Shown here: one piece after another, positions 33,638 through 42,065 of the stretch
How positions within the stretch are numbered: the stretch's first letter is position 1
Layout: each line of letters begins with the position of its first letter
Source: Actinomycetota bacterium
GTDB taxonomy: Bacteria; Actinomycetota; Nitriliruptoria; Nitriliruptorales; Nitriliruptoraceae
Length of the DNA stretch: 64,000 nt
Assembly (NCBI GenBank): GCA_019347575.1
Contig: JAHWKY010000009.1
Coordinates: 84,976 to 148,975, forward strand
Reading direction: 5' to 3'
Position numbers and translations under genes: made by a program
The notes under the pieces: generated by a model
Database searches by the model: none
Told to the model about the DNA's origin: nothing
The model's input: the letters and a program-made list of their open reading frames with translations, nothing else

Positions 33638-34918
33638 TCAACCGGCCAAGGTCCGCGCCGTGCCGAGGTCGGGGGCGATGCCCACGCGGACCTCATCGGG
33701 AGGACAGTGCACGACCGCGTCTTGCGTCGCGCCGTCGAAGACCGCCGTCCCGTCCGAGTCGACGCTCGCCGTGGCTTCGGGGAAGGCGGCCTCGTACCAA
33801 GCGGTCACCGACAGGCACAGGCCGCCGCGGTCGGCCAGCCCGATGCCCACGGAGGACACCTCGCCCTGCAGGAACAGCGCGAGGGTCCCGCCGTTCCACG
33901 CCGCGGCCCGTTCGCGTGGAACCTCGAGGGCGCGGTCGGGCTCTCCCGCTGGAGCCTCGAACAGCAGCAGCAGGTCGGCCGCCCCGAAGCCCATGGTCGC
34001 GCCGTGGACCCACGCTCCGCCGGGAGCGGGGACCGGTCGGGGAGCGACGTGCTCCTCGCCGCTGAGGTAGCGCTCGGGGTACAGGATGTCGGCGGTGGTA
34101 TCCGGTGGCGAGCGGTAGGCGTCGTCCACGGCGGCCCAGCCACCCTGATCGAGGAGGGTGCGGACGAACACCGCCCCCTCCTCGTAGGGCATCAGCAGCG
34201 TGCGTTGGATGACGTGGGGCATCTCCGTGAGGTTCTCGAGCTGTCCGGCGAGGGCGAACGACTCCCCAGCAAGGCGGAGCTGGTCGATGAAGGAGAACGC
34301 GACGGTCGCGTACTCCTCCATGAGGACGGTCGCATCGCCCTCGATCAGTGCCTGGTGTGCGAAGGCACGGTCCTCGTCGCCGGCTTCGACCTCGAGGTCA
34401 GGCAGGCCGATCACCTGGTCCATGAGCGCGTGCTCCAGCTCGTGAGCCAGGACGAGCTCGTCGAGGGGACCCAGACGGCGGGACGCATCCCGTGTCCCCA
34501 CGACGAGGCGGCCGTCCTCGGGGTCGTAGAAGCCAGCGACCTGTTCGGCCAACGCGACGGAGAGCAGCTCACGAAGATCCGTTCCGGGCTCGATGGCGCC
34601 GAGCAGGCTGAGGACGCGGGCATCGATGTCCGCGTCGGCGAGGGTGTAGTCCTCGACGACAGCGGCGGCCTCCTCGGCCAGCTCCTCGGGCGTCAGGAAC
34701 GTCGGAGCGGGGAGGTCGTTGAAGGGCAGCTCCCGCAGCTCCGCCACCGTCCGGGCGACCCGTTCGAGCTGTTCCTCCAGGGTCTCGGCAGCTCGCGTCG
34801 GACTCGGGGCGGGGGCGGGCGGAGGGCTGCTATCCGAACGCACGAGCAGGATCGTGACGGCTGCCACCATGACGACGACCGCGGCCACGGACACGCGCCG
34901 CAGGGTCGCTCGGCTCAC
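33638..34918 (-). CDS. Membrane-anchored zincin-like metalloprotease of unknown function
   Basis: A single N-terminal helix (residues 8-26, SVAAVVVMVAAVTILL) anchors or exports the 426-residue protein. After a proline-rich linker comes a helical domain. The zinc site HELEH is at residues 159-163, and EGDA at 193-196 supplies a likely third ligand (Glu193), the gluzincin arrangement. AEQVAGFYDPEDGRLVVG just before it is also typical of a bacterial peptidase-like family. The start at 34918 overlaps the prcA stop by four bases, so it is translated with the proteasome although it would work outside the membrane. Substrate and role are unknown. Confidence 0.8.
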   Translation of the reverse strand: MSRATLRRVSVAAVVVMVAAVTILLVRSDSSPPPAPAPSPTRAAETLEEQLERVARTVAELRELPFNDLPAPTFLTPEELAEEAAAVVEDYTLADADIDARVLSLLGAIEPGTDLRELLSVALAEQVAGFYDPEDGRLVVGTRDASRRLGPLDELVLAHELEHALMDQVIGLPDLEVEAGDEDRAFAHQALIEGDATVLMEEYATVAFSFIDQLRLAGESFALAGQLENLTEMPHVIQRTLLMPYEEGAVFVRTLLDQGGWAAVDDAYRSPPDTTADILYPERYLSGEEHVAPRPVPAPGGAWVHGATMGFGAADLLLLFEAPAGEPDRALEVPRERAAAWNGGTLALFLQGEVSSVGIGLADRGGLCLSVTAWYEAAFPEATASVDSDGTAVFDGATQDAVVHCPPDEVRVGIAPDLGTARTLAG

Positions 34919-35601
34919 GTGCCGTCCAGCAGACTGGCGAGCTCGTCCTCGGGGACGCGGAAGAACCGGCGTCGCGCGCGCGTCCGATCGAGCCCGGAGA
35001 CCTCGAGGTCGTCCGCCGGGATCTCGCGGTCGCTCGTCTGCCCGAGAACGCCGACTGCGAAGCGGACCGCGGCGCCCAGGCTCAGCCCGTCCTCGTAGCC
35101 GTCCTCGAGCTGCTCCATCAGCGCCTCGGACTCGCCACCGATGGCGACGAAGCGGTGTTCGTCCACGATCGAACCGTCGTAGAGGATGTGGAAGAGCTCG
35201 ATCCCTGGCGCCACGTCGTTGACCTGTGCGATCAGGACCTCGACCTCGAACGGCTTGCTGTCACCCATGAAGATCCCACCGAGCGCCTGGCTGAAGGCGT
35301 TCGCGAGCGACTTGGCGAGCACGTCCTCGCGGCCGTACTGGTAGCCCTTCACGTCGGCCAGTCGGATGCCCGCGACCCGCAGTGATTCGAACTCGTTGTA
35401 CTTGCCGACCGCCGCGTAGGCGATGCGGTCGTAGATCTCCGACGTCTTGTACAGCGACCGCGAGGGGTTCTCACCCACGAACACGACACCGTCGGCGTAC
35501 TCGAGGGCAACCAGGGCACGTCCCCGCGCGATGCCCTTGCGGGCGTACTCCGCCCGGTCCTTCATCATCTGCTCGGGCGCGACGTAGAACGGGACCGCCA
35601 C
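34915..35601 (-). CDS. prcA: Proteasome alpha subunit
   Basis: The 228-residue protein begins with PFYVAPEQMMKDRAEYARKGIARGRA, the alpha-type N-terminal helix that gates the core particle, followed by VVALEYADGVVFVGEN and IYDRIAYAAVGKYNEFESLR. It has no processed threonine. Seven copies form each outer ring and bind the Arc/Mpa ATPase through its C-terminus. It follows prcB by 32 bases with AGGAG before a GTG start. Confidence 0.97.
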   Translation of the reverse strand: MAVPFYVAPEQMMKDRAEYARKGIARGRALVALEYADGVVFVGENPSRSLYKTSEIYDRIAYAAVGKYNEFESLRVAGIRLADVKGYQYGREDVLAKSLANAFSQALGGIFMGDSKPFEVEVLIAQVNDVAPGIELFHILYDGSIVDEHRFVAIGGESEALMEQLEDGYEDGLSLGAAVRFAVGVLGQTSDREIPADDLEVSGLDRTRARRRFFRVPEDELASLLDGT

Positions 35602-35633
35602 GGTTGGCTCCTCTCGGGGTGGGGTGGTCGGTA

Positions 35634-36455
35634 TCAGGCCTGGGCGCTACGACGCTCGACCACGGCCTCGACGTGCTCGCGGACCGTCTCGTCGGCGAGT
35701 TCGTCGTAGCCCTCGCTGTCGATGACCGCCACGATGGGGTAGATGCGTCGCACGAGATCGGGACCGCCGGTGGCGCTGTCCTCCTCGGCGGCGTCGAACA
35801 GGGCGTCGACGGCCAGTCGGACGGCGGTCGGCAGGTCGCTCTCAGGGTCGTGCTCGCGCTTCAGCACGCTGCGCGCGGTCATGGAACCCGAACCGGTCGC
35901 GGCGTAGTCGCGAGCGAGGTAGCGCCCACCGGTAGGGTCGTACTCGAAGATCCGCCCGGCTCCCGTCCGCAGATCGACACCGGCGAACAGGGGCACCACG
36001 ATCAGACCCTGCATCGCGAGGGGCAGGTTGGCCCGGACCATCAGAGCCAGCTTGTTCGCCTTCCCCTCGAGAGACAGGTGCTCGCCCTCGACCTTCTCGT
36101 AGTGCTCGAGCTCGAGCGCGAAGACCTTCGCGAGCTCCATCGCTGTGCCCGCCACGCCGCTGATCGCGATCGCGGAGTAGCGATCGGCTGGGAACACCTT
36201 CCGCATGTCCTTCTTGGAGATGAGGTTCCCCGCGGTCGCACGACGATCGCCCGCGATGATGACGCCGCCCTCGTACACGAGCGCCAGCACGGTCGTGCCC
36301 TCGGGGACCGATCCGGCGAAGCCGCTCGGGACCTCGCCCCGGAAGGCGCCCGGTACGGCGTCGGGCGCGCTCCGACGCAGGGTCTCGAAGAACGACGAAG
36401 AGCTCGGGTCGAAGGCGGTCCAGCCGGGCTGGCCGGGAAGCGGAAGATCGTTCAC
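35634..36455 (-). CDS. prcB: Proteasome beta subunit
   Basis: A propeptide of about 53 residues ends at EG, and the mature protein starts at TTVLALVYEGGVIIAGDRRAT, so Thr54 becomes the catalytic N-terminal threonine. Lys in GDRRATAG-NLISKKDMRKVF and the SGSM motif near 190 complete the active site. Fourteen copies form the inner rings of the 20S core. GTG at 36455 gives 273 residues, usual for actinobacterial PrcB. It opens the prcB, prcA, zincin, pafA run and is divergent from the HAD gene. Confidence 0.97.
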   Translation of the reverse strand: MNDLPLPGQPGWTAFDPSSSSFFETLRRSAPDAVPGAFRGEVPSGFAGSVPEGTTVLALVYEGGVIIAGDRRATAGNLISKKDMRKVFPADRYSAIAISGVAGTAMELAKVFALELEHYEKVEGEHLSLEGKANKLALMVRANLPLAMQGLIVVPLFAGVDLRTGAGRIFEYDPTGGRYLARDYAATGSGSMTARSVLKREHDPESDLPTAVRLAVDALFDAAEEDSATGGPDLVRRIYPIVAVIDSEGYDELADETVREHVEAVVERRSAQA

Positions 36456-36572
36456 GGGTCCCCCAGGTGGGCGAGTTGCCGGTCGGGTGGCGAGGGTAGC
36501 CCCGGCCGCTTGCACCCTCGGCGGCGGCCGGTCAAGGTTGCGCGACACCGGGCCAGGTGGAGGTGGAGGTTG

Positions 36573-37271
36573 GTGGAGGTCATCGCCTTCGACGGCGACG
36601 ACACCCTGTGGCATTCGGAGTCGTACTTCGTCCTCACCCAGGAGCGGTTCGCGGAACTGCTGGCGCCGTACGTCGAAGCCGAGAGGGTGGCCCAGGGACT
36701 CCTCGCCACCGAGCGGCGCAACCTCGACGTGTTCGGGTACGGGGTGAAGGGCTTCACGCTGTCGATGATCGAGACCGCCGTCGCCGTCACCGACGGGCGC
36801 GTGTCCGTGGACGAGATCACGACCATCCTCGGGTGGGGTCGCGAGATGATGCGTCACCCCGTCGAGCTCCTCGAAGGCGTGGCCGAGACGCTGGAGCAGC
36901 TCTCGCGCGACCACCGTCTCGCGCTCGTCACGAAGGGCGATCTGTTCCACCAGGAGAGCAAGCTCGCGGCGTCAGGTCTCGGCGAGATCTTCGAGCACGT
37001 CGCCATCGTGACCGAGAAGGACCCCGCCACCTACCGACGTGTGGTCAGCACGCTCGGGGTCGAGCCCGCCAGCTTCCTCATGGTGGGCAACTCGCCCCGG
37101 TCGGACATCGCACCCGTGCTCGAGATCGGCGGCCGCGCGGTCCACATCCCCTACCACCTCACCTGGGCGCTCGAACGTGCCGTTCTCCCGCCCGCTCACG
37201 ACCCCGCAACGGACGTGTGGCTGCTCGACGACATCCGCGAGCTGCCCGCCCTCCTGACCGACCTGACCTGA
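36573..37271 (+). CDS. HAD family hydrolase
   Basis: The 232-residue protein starts VEVIAFDGDDTLWHSESYF, with nucleophile Asp7 and acid/base Asp9 of the HAD superfamily. A helical cap spans about 20-100. LALVTKGDLFHQESKLAASGL carries the Thr and region-III lysine equivalents, and MVGNSPRSDIAPVLEIGGRAVHI holds the final metal-binding Asp. It is a phosphatase of unknown substrate. GTG at 36573 is preferred over the long upstream frame because GGTGGAGGT lies directly before it. It is divergent from prcB. Confidence 0.9.
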   Translation: MEVIAFDGDDTLWHSESYFVLTQERFAELLAPYVEAERVAQGLLATERRNLDVFGYGVKGFTLSMIETAVAVTDGRVSVDEITTILGWGREMMRHPVELLEGVAETLEQLSRDHRLALVTKGDLFHQESKLAASGLGEIFEHVAIVTEKDPATYRRVVSTLGVEPASFLMVGNSPRSDIAPVLEIGGRAVHIPYHLTWALERAVLPPAHDPATDVWLLDDIRELPALLTDLT

Positions 37272-37290
37272 CGGGCCCCCTGCGGCTCGA

Positions 37291-37330
37291 TGTACCGGTC
37301 CTGTCGGTCATGACCGAGCAGAGTGGTACA
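37291..37330. terminator. Inverted repeat between convergent genes, probable two-way terminator
   Basis: TGTACC (37291-37296) pairs with GGTACA (37325-37330), and the centre is the perfect palindrome TCGGTCATGACCGA (37304-37317). It fills the short gap between the HAD gene and the convergent glyoxalase-like gene. Confidence 0.55.
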
Positions 37331-37335
37331 CGGAG

Positions 37336-37740
37336 TCAGCCGACGTCGCGACCGCCGAGGTCCTGGGCGAGCTCGATGAGGTAGCCGTCCGGGTCGCGCA
37401 CGTAGGCGGTGCGTTGACCCCAGGGGCGATCGGTTGGGCCTACCGCGGCGACCGCTCCGGCGGACATCAGCTCGGCGTAGGCGGCGTCCACGTCGTGGAC
37501 CTTGAACCCCAGCTCGAACCCCGGCGCCTCGCGATCGGGGCGTTCGAGTTGCTCACGTCCGATCGTGGCCGCCATCGCCGACCGTTCGAACAGTGCGAGA
37601 CGGGTCTGGCCGGTGGCGAGCTGCGCGTAGGGATCGGAGCGGTGATCGAGCGTGAGCCCGAGCGTCCCGGTGTAGAAGGCGAGCGACCGATCGAGGTCGT
37701 CGACGACGAGGACGACGTAGTCGAGGACGGACAGCTCCAC
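37336..37740 (-). CDS. Glyoxalase/bleomycin-resistance (VOC) family protein
   Basis: The 134 residues form two beta-alpha-beta-beta-beta modules: LDYVVLVVDDLDRSLAFYTGTLGL and FELGFKVHDVDAAYAELMSAGA...GQRTAYVRDPDGYLIEL. The Glu at the end is the usual metal ligand; the first-module ligand position is occupied by valine (YVVLVV, where His is typical), so metal binding may be altered. Substrate unknown. GTG at 37740 lies seven bases after the pup stop, so it is the third gene of dop, pup, VOC. Confidence 0.85.
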   Translation of the reverse strand: MELSVLDYVVLVVDDLDRSLAFYTGTLGLTLDHRSDPYAQLATGQTRLALFERSAMAATIGREQLERPDREAPGFELGFKVHDVDAAYAELMSAGAVAAVGPTDRPWGQRTAYVRDPDGYLIELAQDLGGRDVG

Positions 37741-37747
37741 GTCGGGG

Positions 37748-37948
37748 CTACTGGCCGCCCTTCTGGACGTAGTTCTTGATGAACTCCTCGGCGTTCTCCT
37801 CGAGGACCTCGTCGATCTCATCGAGCAGCTCGTCGACGTCCTCGAGTAGCTCCTTGGCCTCCTCGTCGGTCGTCGTCGTGGCCTCGGGAGCCTCTTCGAC
37901 CTGATCGGAGGCGGAGGAACTCTTCTGGGTCTGACCTCCGTCGCTCAC
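37748..37948 (-). CDS. pup: Prokaryotic ubiquitin-like protein Pup
   Basis: The 66-residue protein has the disordered polar N-terminus of Pup (SDGGQTQKSSSASDQVEEA), the coiled-coil segment that binds Arc (EEAKELLEDVDELLDEIDEVLEENAEEFIKNYVQ) and the C-terminal GGQ. The final Gln must be deamidated by Dop before PafA can conjugate it. GTG at 37948 is the start because GGAGG lies seven bases before it and inside the alternative reading from 37963. A TACCCT hexamer near 37985 may be the -10 box. Confidence 0.97.
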   Translation of the reverse strand: MSDGGQTQKSSSASDQVEEAPEATTTTDEEAKELLEDVDELLDEIDEVLEENAEEFIKNYVQKGGQ

Positions 37949-38011
37949 ACGCAGCCTCCGCATCTGGAACGCGTCGAGGAGGAGGGTACCCGGGTGGTGA
38001 GGCGGTCCGCT

Positions 38012-39493
38012 TCAGCCCTGGAGCTCGCCGAGGAGCTCCTCGGCGGTGTCGCAGCGATCGAGCAGGTCGCCGACGTGCGCCTTGGTGCCGCGCCCCGGCT
38101 CCATCATCGGGACACGCTGGAGCGCGTCACGACCCACGTCGAATATCAGGGCGTCCCACCCTGCCGCGACGATCTGACGTCTGAACTTCGCGAGGCACTT
38201 GCCGCGGAAGTAGGCGCGCGTGTCCGCGGGCGGTTCGGTCATGGCCGCCTGGATCTCGCTCTCGGCCACGAGGCGCTCGACCTCGCCCCGCGCCGCTAGT
38301 CGGTTGTACAGGCCCTTGTCACCGCGTACGTCGTGGTACTGCAGGTCGACCATCTTCACCTTCGGACTGTCCCAGGCCAGCCCGTGTCGGTCGCGGTACT
38401 GCTCGAGCAGGCGCAGCTTGGTGGCCCAATCCACCTGGCCGGCGAGGGCGAGCGGATCCACCTCGGCGGTGGCCAATACCCACTCCCAGCGCTGCAGTAC
38501 CTCGGCGGTCACCGGATCGACGTCGCGGTCCTTGCAGTACGTCTTGGCGGCATCGAGGTAGCGCCACTGCAGTTCGATGGCGGTGGCGCGGCTGCCATCC
38601 GAGAGTGACACCGTTCGCTTCAGGGTCGGGTCGTGGCTCAGCTCGTGGAACGACTCGACGGGCCGGGCGAGCTGGGGGGCCTCGGGAAGCTGATCGTCCT
38701 CGATCATGTCGAGCACCAGCATCGTCGTGCCTACCTTGAGGAACGTCGCCACCTCGCACAGCGTCGCGTCGCCGTTGATGACGTGGAGGCGTCGGTACTT
38801 CTCCGGATCCGAGTGCGGCTCGTCACGCGTGTTGATCAGGGGGCGCTTCAAGGTCGTCTCGAGCCCGACCTCGACCTCGAAGAAGTCAGCGCGCTGGGTG
38901 AGCTGGAAGGGCGTGTCGTCGAGCCCGAACTCGTTGCCGATCCGTCCTGCCCCGGTGTAGATGACCCGCGAGACGAAGAAGGGGATCAGGTTGGTGACGA
39001 GCGAGGGGAAGGGGACCGAGCGCGGGACGAGGTAGTTCTCGTGCGTGCCGTAGGCCGCACCCTTGCCGTCGGTGTTGTTCTTGTGGATCAGGATCCTGCC
39101 ACCGTCGGGCAGCGTGTGGGCCGCCCGCCGGGCAGCCTCCTCGAGGATGCGCTCCCCCGCCTTGTCCCACACCACGAGGTCGCGCGCGTTGCTGCACTCC
39201 GGCGACGAGTACTCGGGATGGGCGTGGTCGACGTAGAACCGCGCCCCGTTCGTCAGGACGGTGTTCGCGAGCCCGAGTTCCTCGTCCGAGGGGGGTTCGT
39301 GCGGGCTGGGCTCGTCGAAACCACGCGCGTCACGCAGGGGATGCTCGTCGGAGTGGTCCCAGCGGACCGGCTCCTCGGCGGATTGGTACGCGCTGACGAC
39401 CATCGAGGACGCCAGGACCGGGTTCACGTCCGGTTGGCCCGAGACGGTGATCCCGAACTCGGTCTCGGTCCCCACGTACTTCGGTTGGGCCAA
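38012..39493 (-). CDS. dop: Deamidase of Pup, Dop
   Basis: The 493-residue protein is the PafA paralogue Dop: GTETEFGITVSGQPDVNPV opens it, followed by NGARFYVDHAHPEYSSPEC, IHKNNTDGKGAAYGTHENYLV, FELGLDDTPFQLTQRADFFE-type sequence and [23 protein letters not shown]. The extra loop near residues 45-75 (VRWDHSDEHPLRDARGFDE) is the Dop-loop region. Dop deamidates the C-terminal Gln of Pup and also removes Pup from substrates. It precedes pup by about 60 bases. Two strong hairpins separate it from arc. Confidence 0.97.
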   Translation of the reverse strand: MAQPKYVGTETEFGITVSGQPDVNPVLASSMVVSAYQSAEEPVRWDHSDEHPLRDARGFDEPSPHEPPSDEELGLANTVLTNGARFYVDHAHPEYSSPECSNARDLVVWDKAGERILEEAARRAAHTLPDGGRILIHKNNTDGKGAAYGTHENYLVPRSVPFPSLVTNLIPFFVSRVIYTGAGRIGNEFGLDDTPFQLTQRADFFEVEVGLETTLKRPLINTRDEPHSDPEKYRRLHVINGDATLCEVATFLKVGTTMLVLDMIEDDQLPEAPQLARPVESFHELSHDPTLKRTVSLSDGSRATAIELQWRYLDAAKTYCKDRDVDPVTAEVLQRWEWVLATAEVDPLALAGQVDWATKLRLLEQYRDRHGLAWDSPKVKMVDLQYHDVRGDKGLYNRLAARGEVERLVAESEIQAAMTEPPADTRAYFRGKCLAKFRRQIVAAGWDALIFDVGRDALQRVPMMEPGRGTKAHVGDLLDRCDTAEELLGELQG

Positions 39494-39557
39494 GAGCTAC
39501 TCCTCGCGAATGTCGAAGCGTACGTGCCGGCCCTGGCGGTTGCGTGCGCGCTTCCTC

Positions 39558-39621
39558 CGAAACCCGCGCCAGCGCCGGTTTCCCCCTTCGGGCGGAAACC
39601 GGCGCGCGGCGACGGGTTTCG
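39558..39621. terminator. Nested inverted repeat with TTCG loop between arc and dop
   Basis: An outer 9-bp stem (CGAAACCCG at 39558-39566, CGGGTTTCG at 39613-39621) encloses a perfect 12-bp stem (GCGCCGGTTTCC at 39572-39583 and GGAAACCGGCGC at 39594-39605), whose top is a CCC-TTCG-GG cap. TTCG tetraloops make very stable RNA hairpins. It should end or slow transcription from arc. Confidence 0.65.
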
Positions 39622-39624
39622 CTT

Positions 39625-39652
39625 AGCGGCTCGCTCTTCGAGCGTCGCCGCT
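39625..39652 (-). terminator. Hairpin overlapping the arc stop codon
   Basis: AGCGGC (39625-39630) pairs with GCCGCT (39647-39652), with an inner CGCTC/GAGCG stem and a three-base loop. The arm reaches into the arc stop codon. Together with the nested repeat just downstream it makes a double barrier. Confidence 0.6.
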
Positions 39653-41448
39653 CACAGGTACTGGCCCGCGTTCACGCTCTCGATGGCGCGGCCGGGCTCC
39701 TCGTCGCCGCTGACCAGGGTGCGCACGTAGACGATGCGCTCGCCCTTCTTGCCCGAGATCCGCGCCCAGTCGTCGGGGTTGGTGGTGTTGGGCAGATCCT
39801 CGTTCTCGCGGAACTCGTCGCGGATCGCGCTGATCAGGTCGGTGGTGCTCAGACCCTTCTCACCCACGTCGAGGAAGCGCTTGATGGCGTACTTCTTCGC
39901 TCGCGCGACGACGTTCTCGATCATGGCGCCCGAGTTGAAGTCCTTGAAGTACAGGACCTCCTTCTCGCCGTTGGCGTACGTCACCTCGAGGAAGCGGCTG
40001 TCCTCGTCGTCGGCGTACATCTTCTCGACCGTGGCATCGATCATCGACTCGATCGCAGCCTCCGGATCGCCGCCGTGCACCTTCACCTCATCGTCGCGCA
40101 AGGGGAGCCGCGCGTGCAGGTAGATCGAGAAGATCTCGCGCGCCGCGACCGCGTTGGGGCGGTCGATCTTGATCTTCACATCGAGCCGACCGGGACGGAG
40201 GATGGCTGGGTCGATCATGTCCTCGCGGTTGGACGCCCCGATCACGACCACGTCCTTCAACGACTCGACGCCGTCGATCTCGGCCAGCAGCTGGGGCACG
40301 ATCGTGTTCTCGACGTCCGAGCTCACGCCGGAGCCGCGGGTGCGGAACAGCGAGTCCATCTCGTCGAAGAACACGATGACCGGGTAGCCCTCGGACGACT
40401 TCTCGCGAGCCCGCTGGAAGATCAGGCGGATCTGGCGTTCGGTCTCGCCCACGTACTTGTTCAGCAGCTCGGGACCCTTGACGTTGAGGAAGTAGCTGCG
40501 GGCATCCTCGCGTCCGGTCTTCTCGGCCACGCGCTGCGCGAGCGAGTTGGCGACCGCCTTGGCGATGAGGGTCTTGCCGCAGCCGGGGGGGCCGTACAGC
40601 AGGATCCCCTTCGGGGCGCGTAGCTCGTGCTCGACGAACAGGTCAGCGTGCAGATACGGCAGCTCGACCGCGTCGCGGATCTGCTCGATCTGGGTGTCGA
40701 GTCCGCCGATCATCTCGTAGGTGATGTCGGGGACCTCTTCCAGGACGAGCTGCTCGACCTCGGCCTTGGGGATGCGCTCGAGCGCGTAGTTCGACCTCGG
40801 GTCCAGTAGCACCGAATCTCCCGCCTTCAGCGGACCCTGGCGGAGGGGCTCGGCGAGCTGGACGATGCGCTCCTCGTCCCCGCGGCCGAGCACCAGAGCG
40901 CGTCCGTCATCGAGCAGCTCTGAGATCATCGCGATCTCGCCTCTATCATCGAACGTCGCCACGCCCACCACGTTCATGGCGTCGTTGAGGAGGACCTCCT
41001 GACCGGGCTGCAGCGAGCCGAGGTCGACCTCTGGGGCGACGTTCACGCGCAGCTTGCGACCCTGGTTGGAGACCACGACCGTGTCGTCATCGCTGGCCTC
41101 GAGGAACGACGCGTAGGCCTGCGGCGGCGAGCTGAGCTTCTCGACCTCCTCGCGCAGCGCGGTCAGCTGCTCGCGGGCGGCGCGGAGGGTCTCGGAGAGC
41201 TTCGCGTTCTGTGACAGTGCGCTCTGCAGCTGGCCCTTGGTCTCGAGCAGCCGCTCCTCGAGGACCCGGATCCGTGTCGGCGTCGTCTCGAGACGGCGAC
41301 GCAGGAGCTCGACCTCCTCGCGGAGGAACTTCAGCTCGGCGTGCAGGTCGTCGGCGTCACCTGCGCCAGCAGGCGTACCCACGCCGAGGTCGAGGTCGTC
41401 CTCGTCCCTGCGATCCCGTCGGGGCCGGTCGGGCGTCTGTGCGGCCAC
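39652..41448 (-). CDS. arc: Proteasomal AAA ATPase (ARC / Mpa)
   Basis: The N-terminal coiled coil (about 35-85, [19 protein letters not shown]) binds Pup. Two OB domains follow (to about 230), then the AAA module with Walker [15 protein letters not shown], Walker [13 protein letters not shown] and the arginine-finger region RPGRLDVKI. The C-terminus is the GQYL motif that docks into PrcA. It unfolds pupylated proteins. GTG at 41448, six bases after AAGGGAG, is taken as the start, giving 598 residues. It lies downstream of a divergent ferredoxin gene. Confidence 0.96.
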   Translation of the reverse strand: MAAQTPDRPRRDRRDEDDLDLGVGTPAGAGDADDLHAELKFLREEVELLRRRLETTPTRIRVLEERLLETKGQLQSALSQNAKLSETLRAAREQLTALREEVEKLSSPPQAYASFLEASDDDTVVVSNQGRKLRVNVAPEVDLGSLQPGQEVLLNDAMNVVGVATFDDRGEIAMISELLDDGRALVLGRGDEERIVQLAEPLRQGPLKAGDSVLLDPRSNYALERIPKAEVEQLVLEEVPDITYEMIGGLDTQIEQIRDAVELPYLHADLFVEHELRAPKGILLYGPPGCGKTLIAKAVANSLAQRVAEKTGREDARSYFLNVKGPELLNKYVGETERQIRLIFQRAREKSSEGYPVIVFFDEMDSLFRTRGSGVSSDVENTIVPQLLAEIDGVESLKDVVVIGASNREDMIDPAILRPGRLDVKIKIDRPNAVAAREIFSIYLHARLPLRDDEVKVHGGDPEAAIESMIDATVEKMYADDEDSRFLEVTYANGEKEVLYFKDFNSGAMIENVVARAKKYAIKRFLDVGEKGLSTTDLISAIRDEFRENEDLPNTTNPDDWARISGKKGERIVYVRTLVSGDEEPGRAIESVNAGQYL

Positions 41449-41560
41449 CTGCGCTCCCTTCAGCGGGCTGACGTGCCCCGCGGATCGAGTATACGGAGCC
41501 CCCATCGTCCCTCGACCGAGGGTCGACGGACCGGCGGTCGAGCACGAGCGACGTCACGGG

Positions 41561-41566
41561 TAGCCT
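41561..41566 (+). promoter_or_regulatory. -10 box of a probable leaderless promoter (ferredoxin)
   Basis: TAGCCT ends seven bases before the ferredoxin GTG at 41574, with no ribosome-binding site between. It is the same hexamer and spacing as before pafB. Confidence 0.5.
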
Positions 41567-41573
41567 CGGTCGC

Positions 41574-41975
41574 GTGAGTGAACGCGTCGTCGCCCCGGTC
41601 ACGCCTGGCAAGGCCCAGGCGGATCGGACCGTGCCGACAGCCGACCGTGGTCCGGACGACGACGATCCTCGCCCGCGCGTCTGGGTCGACCAGGACCTGT
41701 GCACCGGCGATGGCATCTGCGCCCAGCTCGCACCGGAGGTGTTCAAGATCCACTGGGACGGGCTCGCGTACGTACACCACGATGACGACGAGATCCTCGA
41801 GGAACCCGGCGCCACCGTGCCCATCGATCCGAAGCGAGCCATGGCGGTGATCGAGTCGGCTCGTGAGTGTCCCGGCGACTGCATCTGCATCGTCGACGGC
41901 GTTGATGGCACCGTCCACGGCGAGCCCAACCCCCGGGCCGTCCCAGGCGCTGAGCCCACAGCAGGCGACGTCTGA
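41574..41975 (+). CDS. Ferredoxin with a single Fe-S cluster
   Basis: After a charged, probably disordered N-terminus of about 33 residues, the sequence RVWVDQDLCTGDGICAQLAPEVF contains the first two cysteines (CxxxxxC spacing, third position Gly instead of Cys), and ECPGDCICIVD supplies the last ones. The missing Cys suggests a 3Fe-4S cluster, as in ferredoxins that serve cytochromes P450 in Actinobacteria. A ferredoxin beside arc is a common actinobacterial arrangement. It is divergent from arc. Confidence 0.9.
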   Translation: MSERVVAPVTPGKAQADRTVPTADRGPDDDDPRPRVWVDQDLCTGDGICAQLAPEVFKIHWDGLAYVHHDDDEILEEPGATVPIDPKRAMAVIESARECPGDCICIVDGVDGTVHGEPNPRAVPGAEPTAGDV

Positions 41976-41983
41976 CACATCGA

Positions 41984-42024
41984 TGTTGGTAGATCGCATC
42001 CTACAGGGTTGCGATGTACCAACA
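41984..42024. repeat. Palindromic repeat, copy Y
   Basis: TGTTGGTA pairs with TACCAACA at the outside, with an ATCGCA/TGCGAT inner stem and a CC/GG top. The two unpaired positions are the same as in copy X at 32137-32174, and the unit is inverted relative to it. It lies between the ferredoxin gene and the convergent cargo-like gene and could also end transcription. Confidence 0.7.
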
Positions 42025-42065
42025 CGGATGGGGTGCGGCGCCTCAACGCGTCGCGCACACGCCAC

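Noticed and set aside
35382..36572. N-terminal 400 residues fused to the HAD hydrolase
   Set aside because: The upstream part is antisense to prcB and prcA; the HAD domain begins at a GTG with its own ribosome site at 36573.
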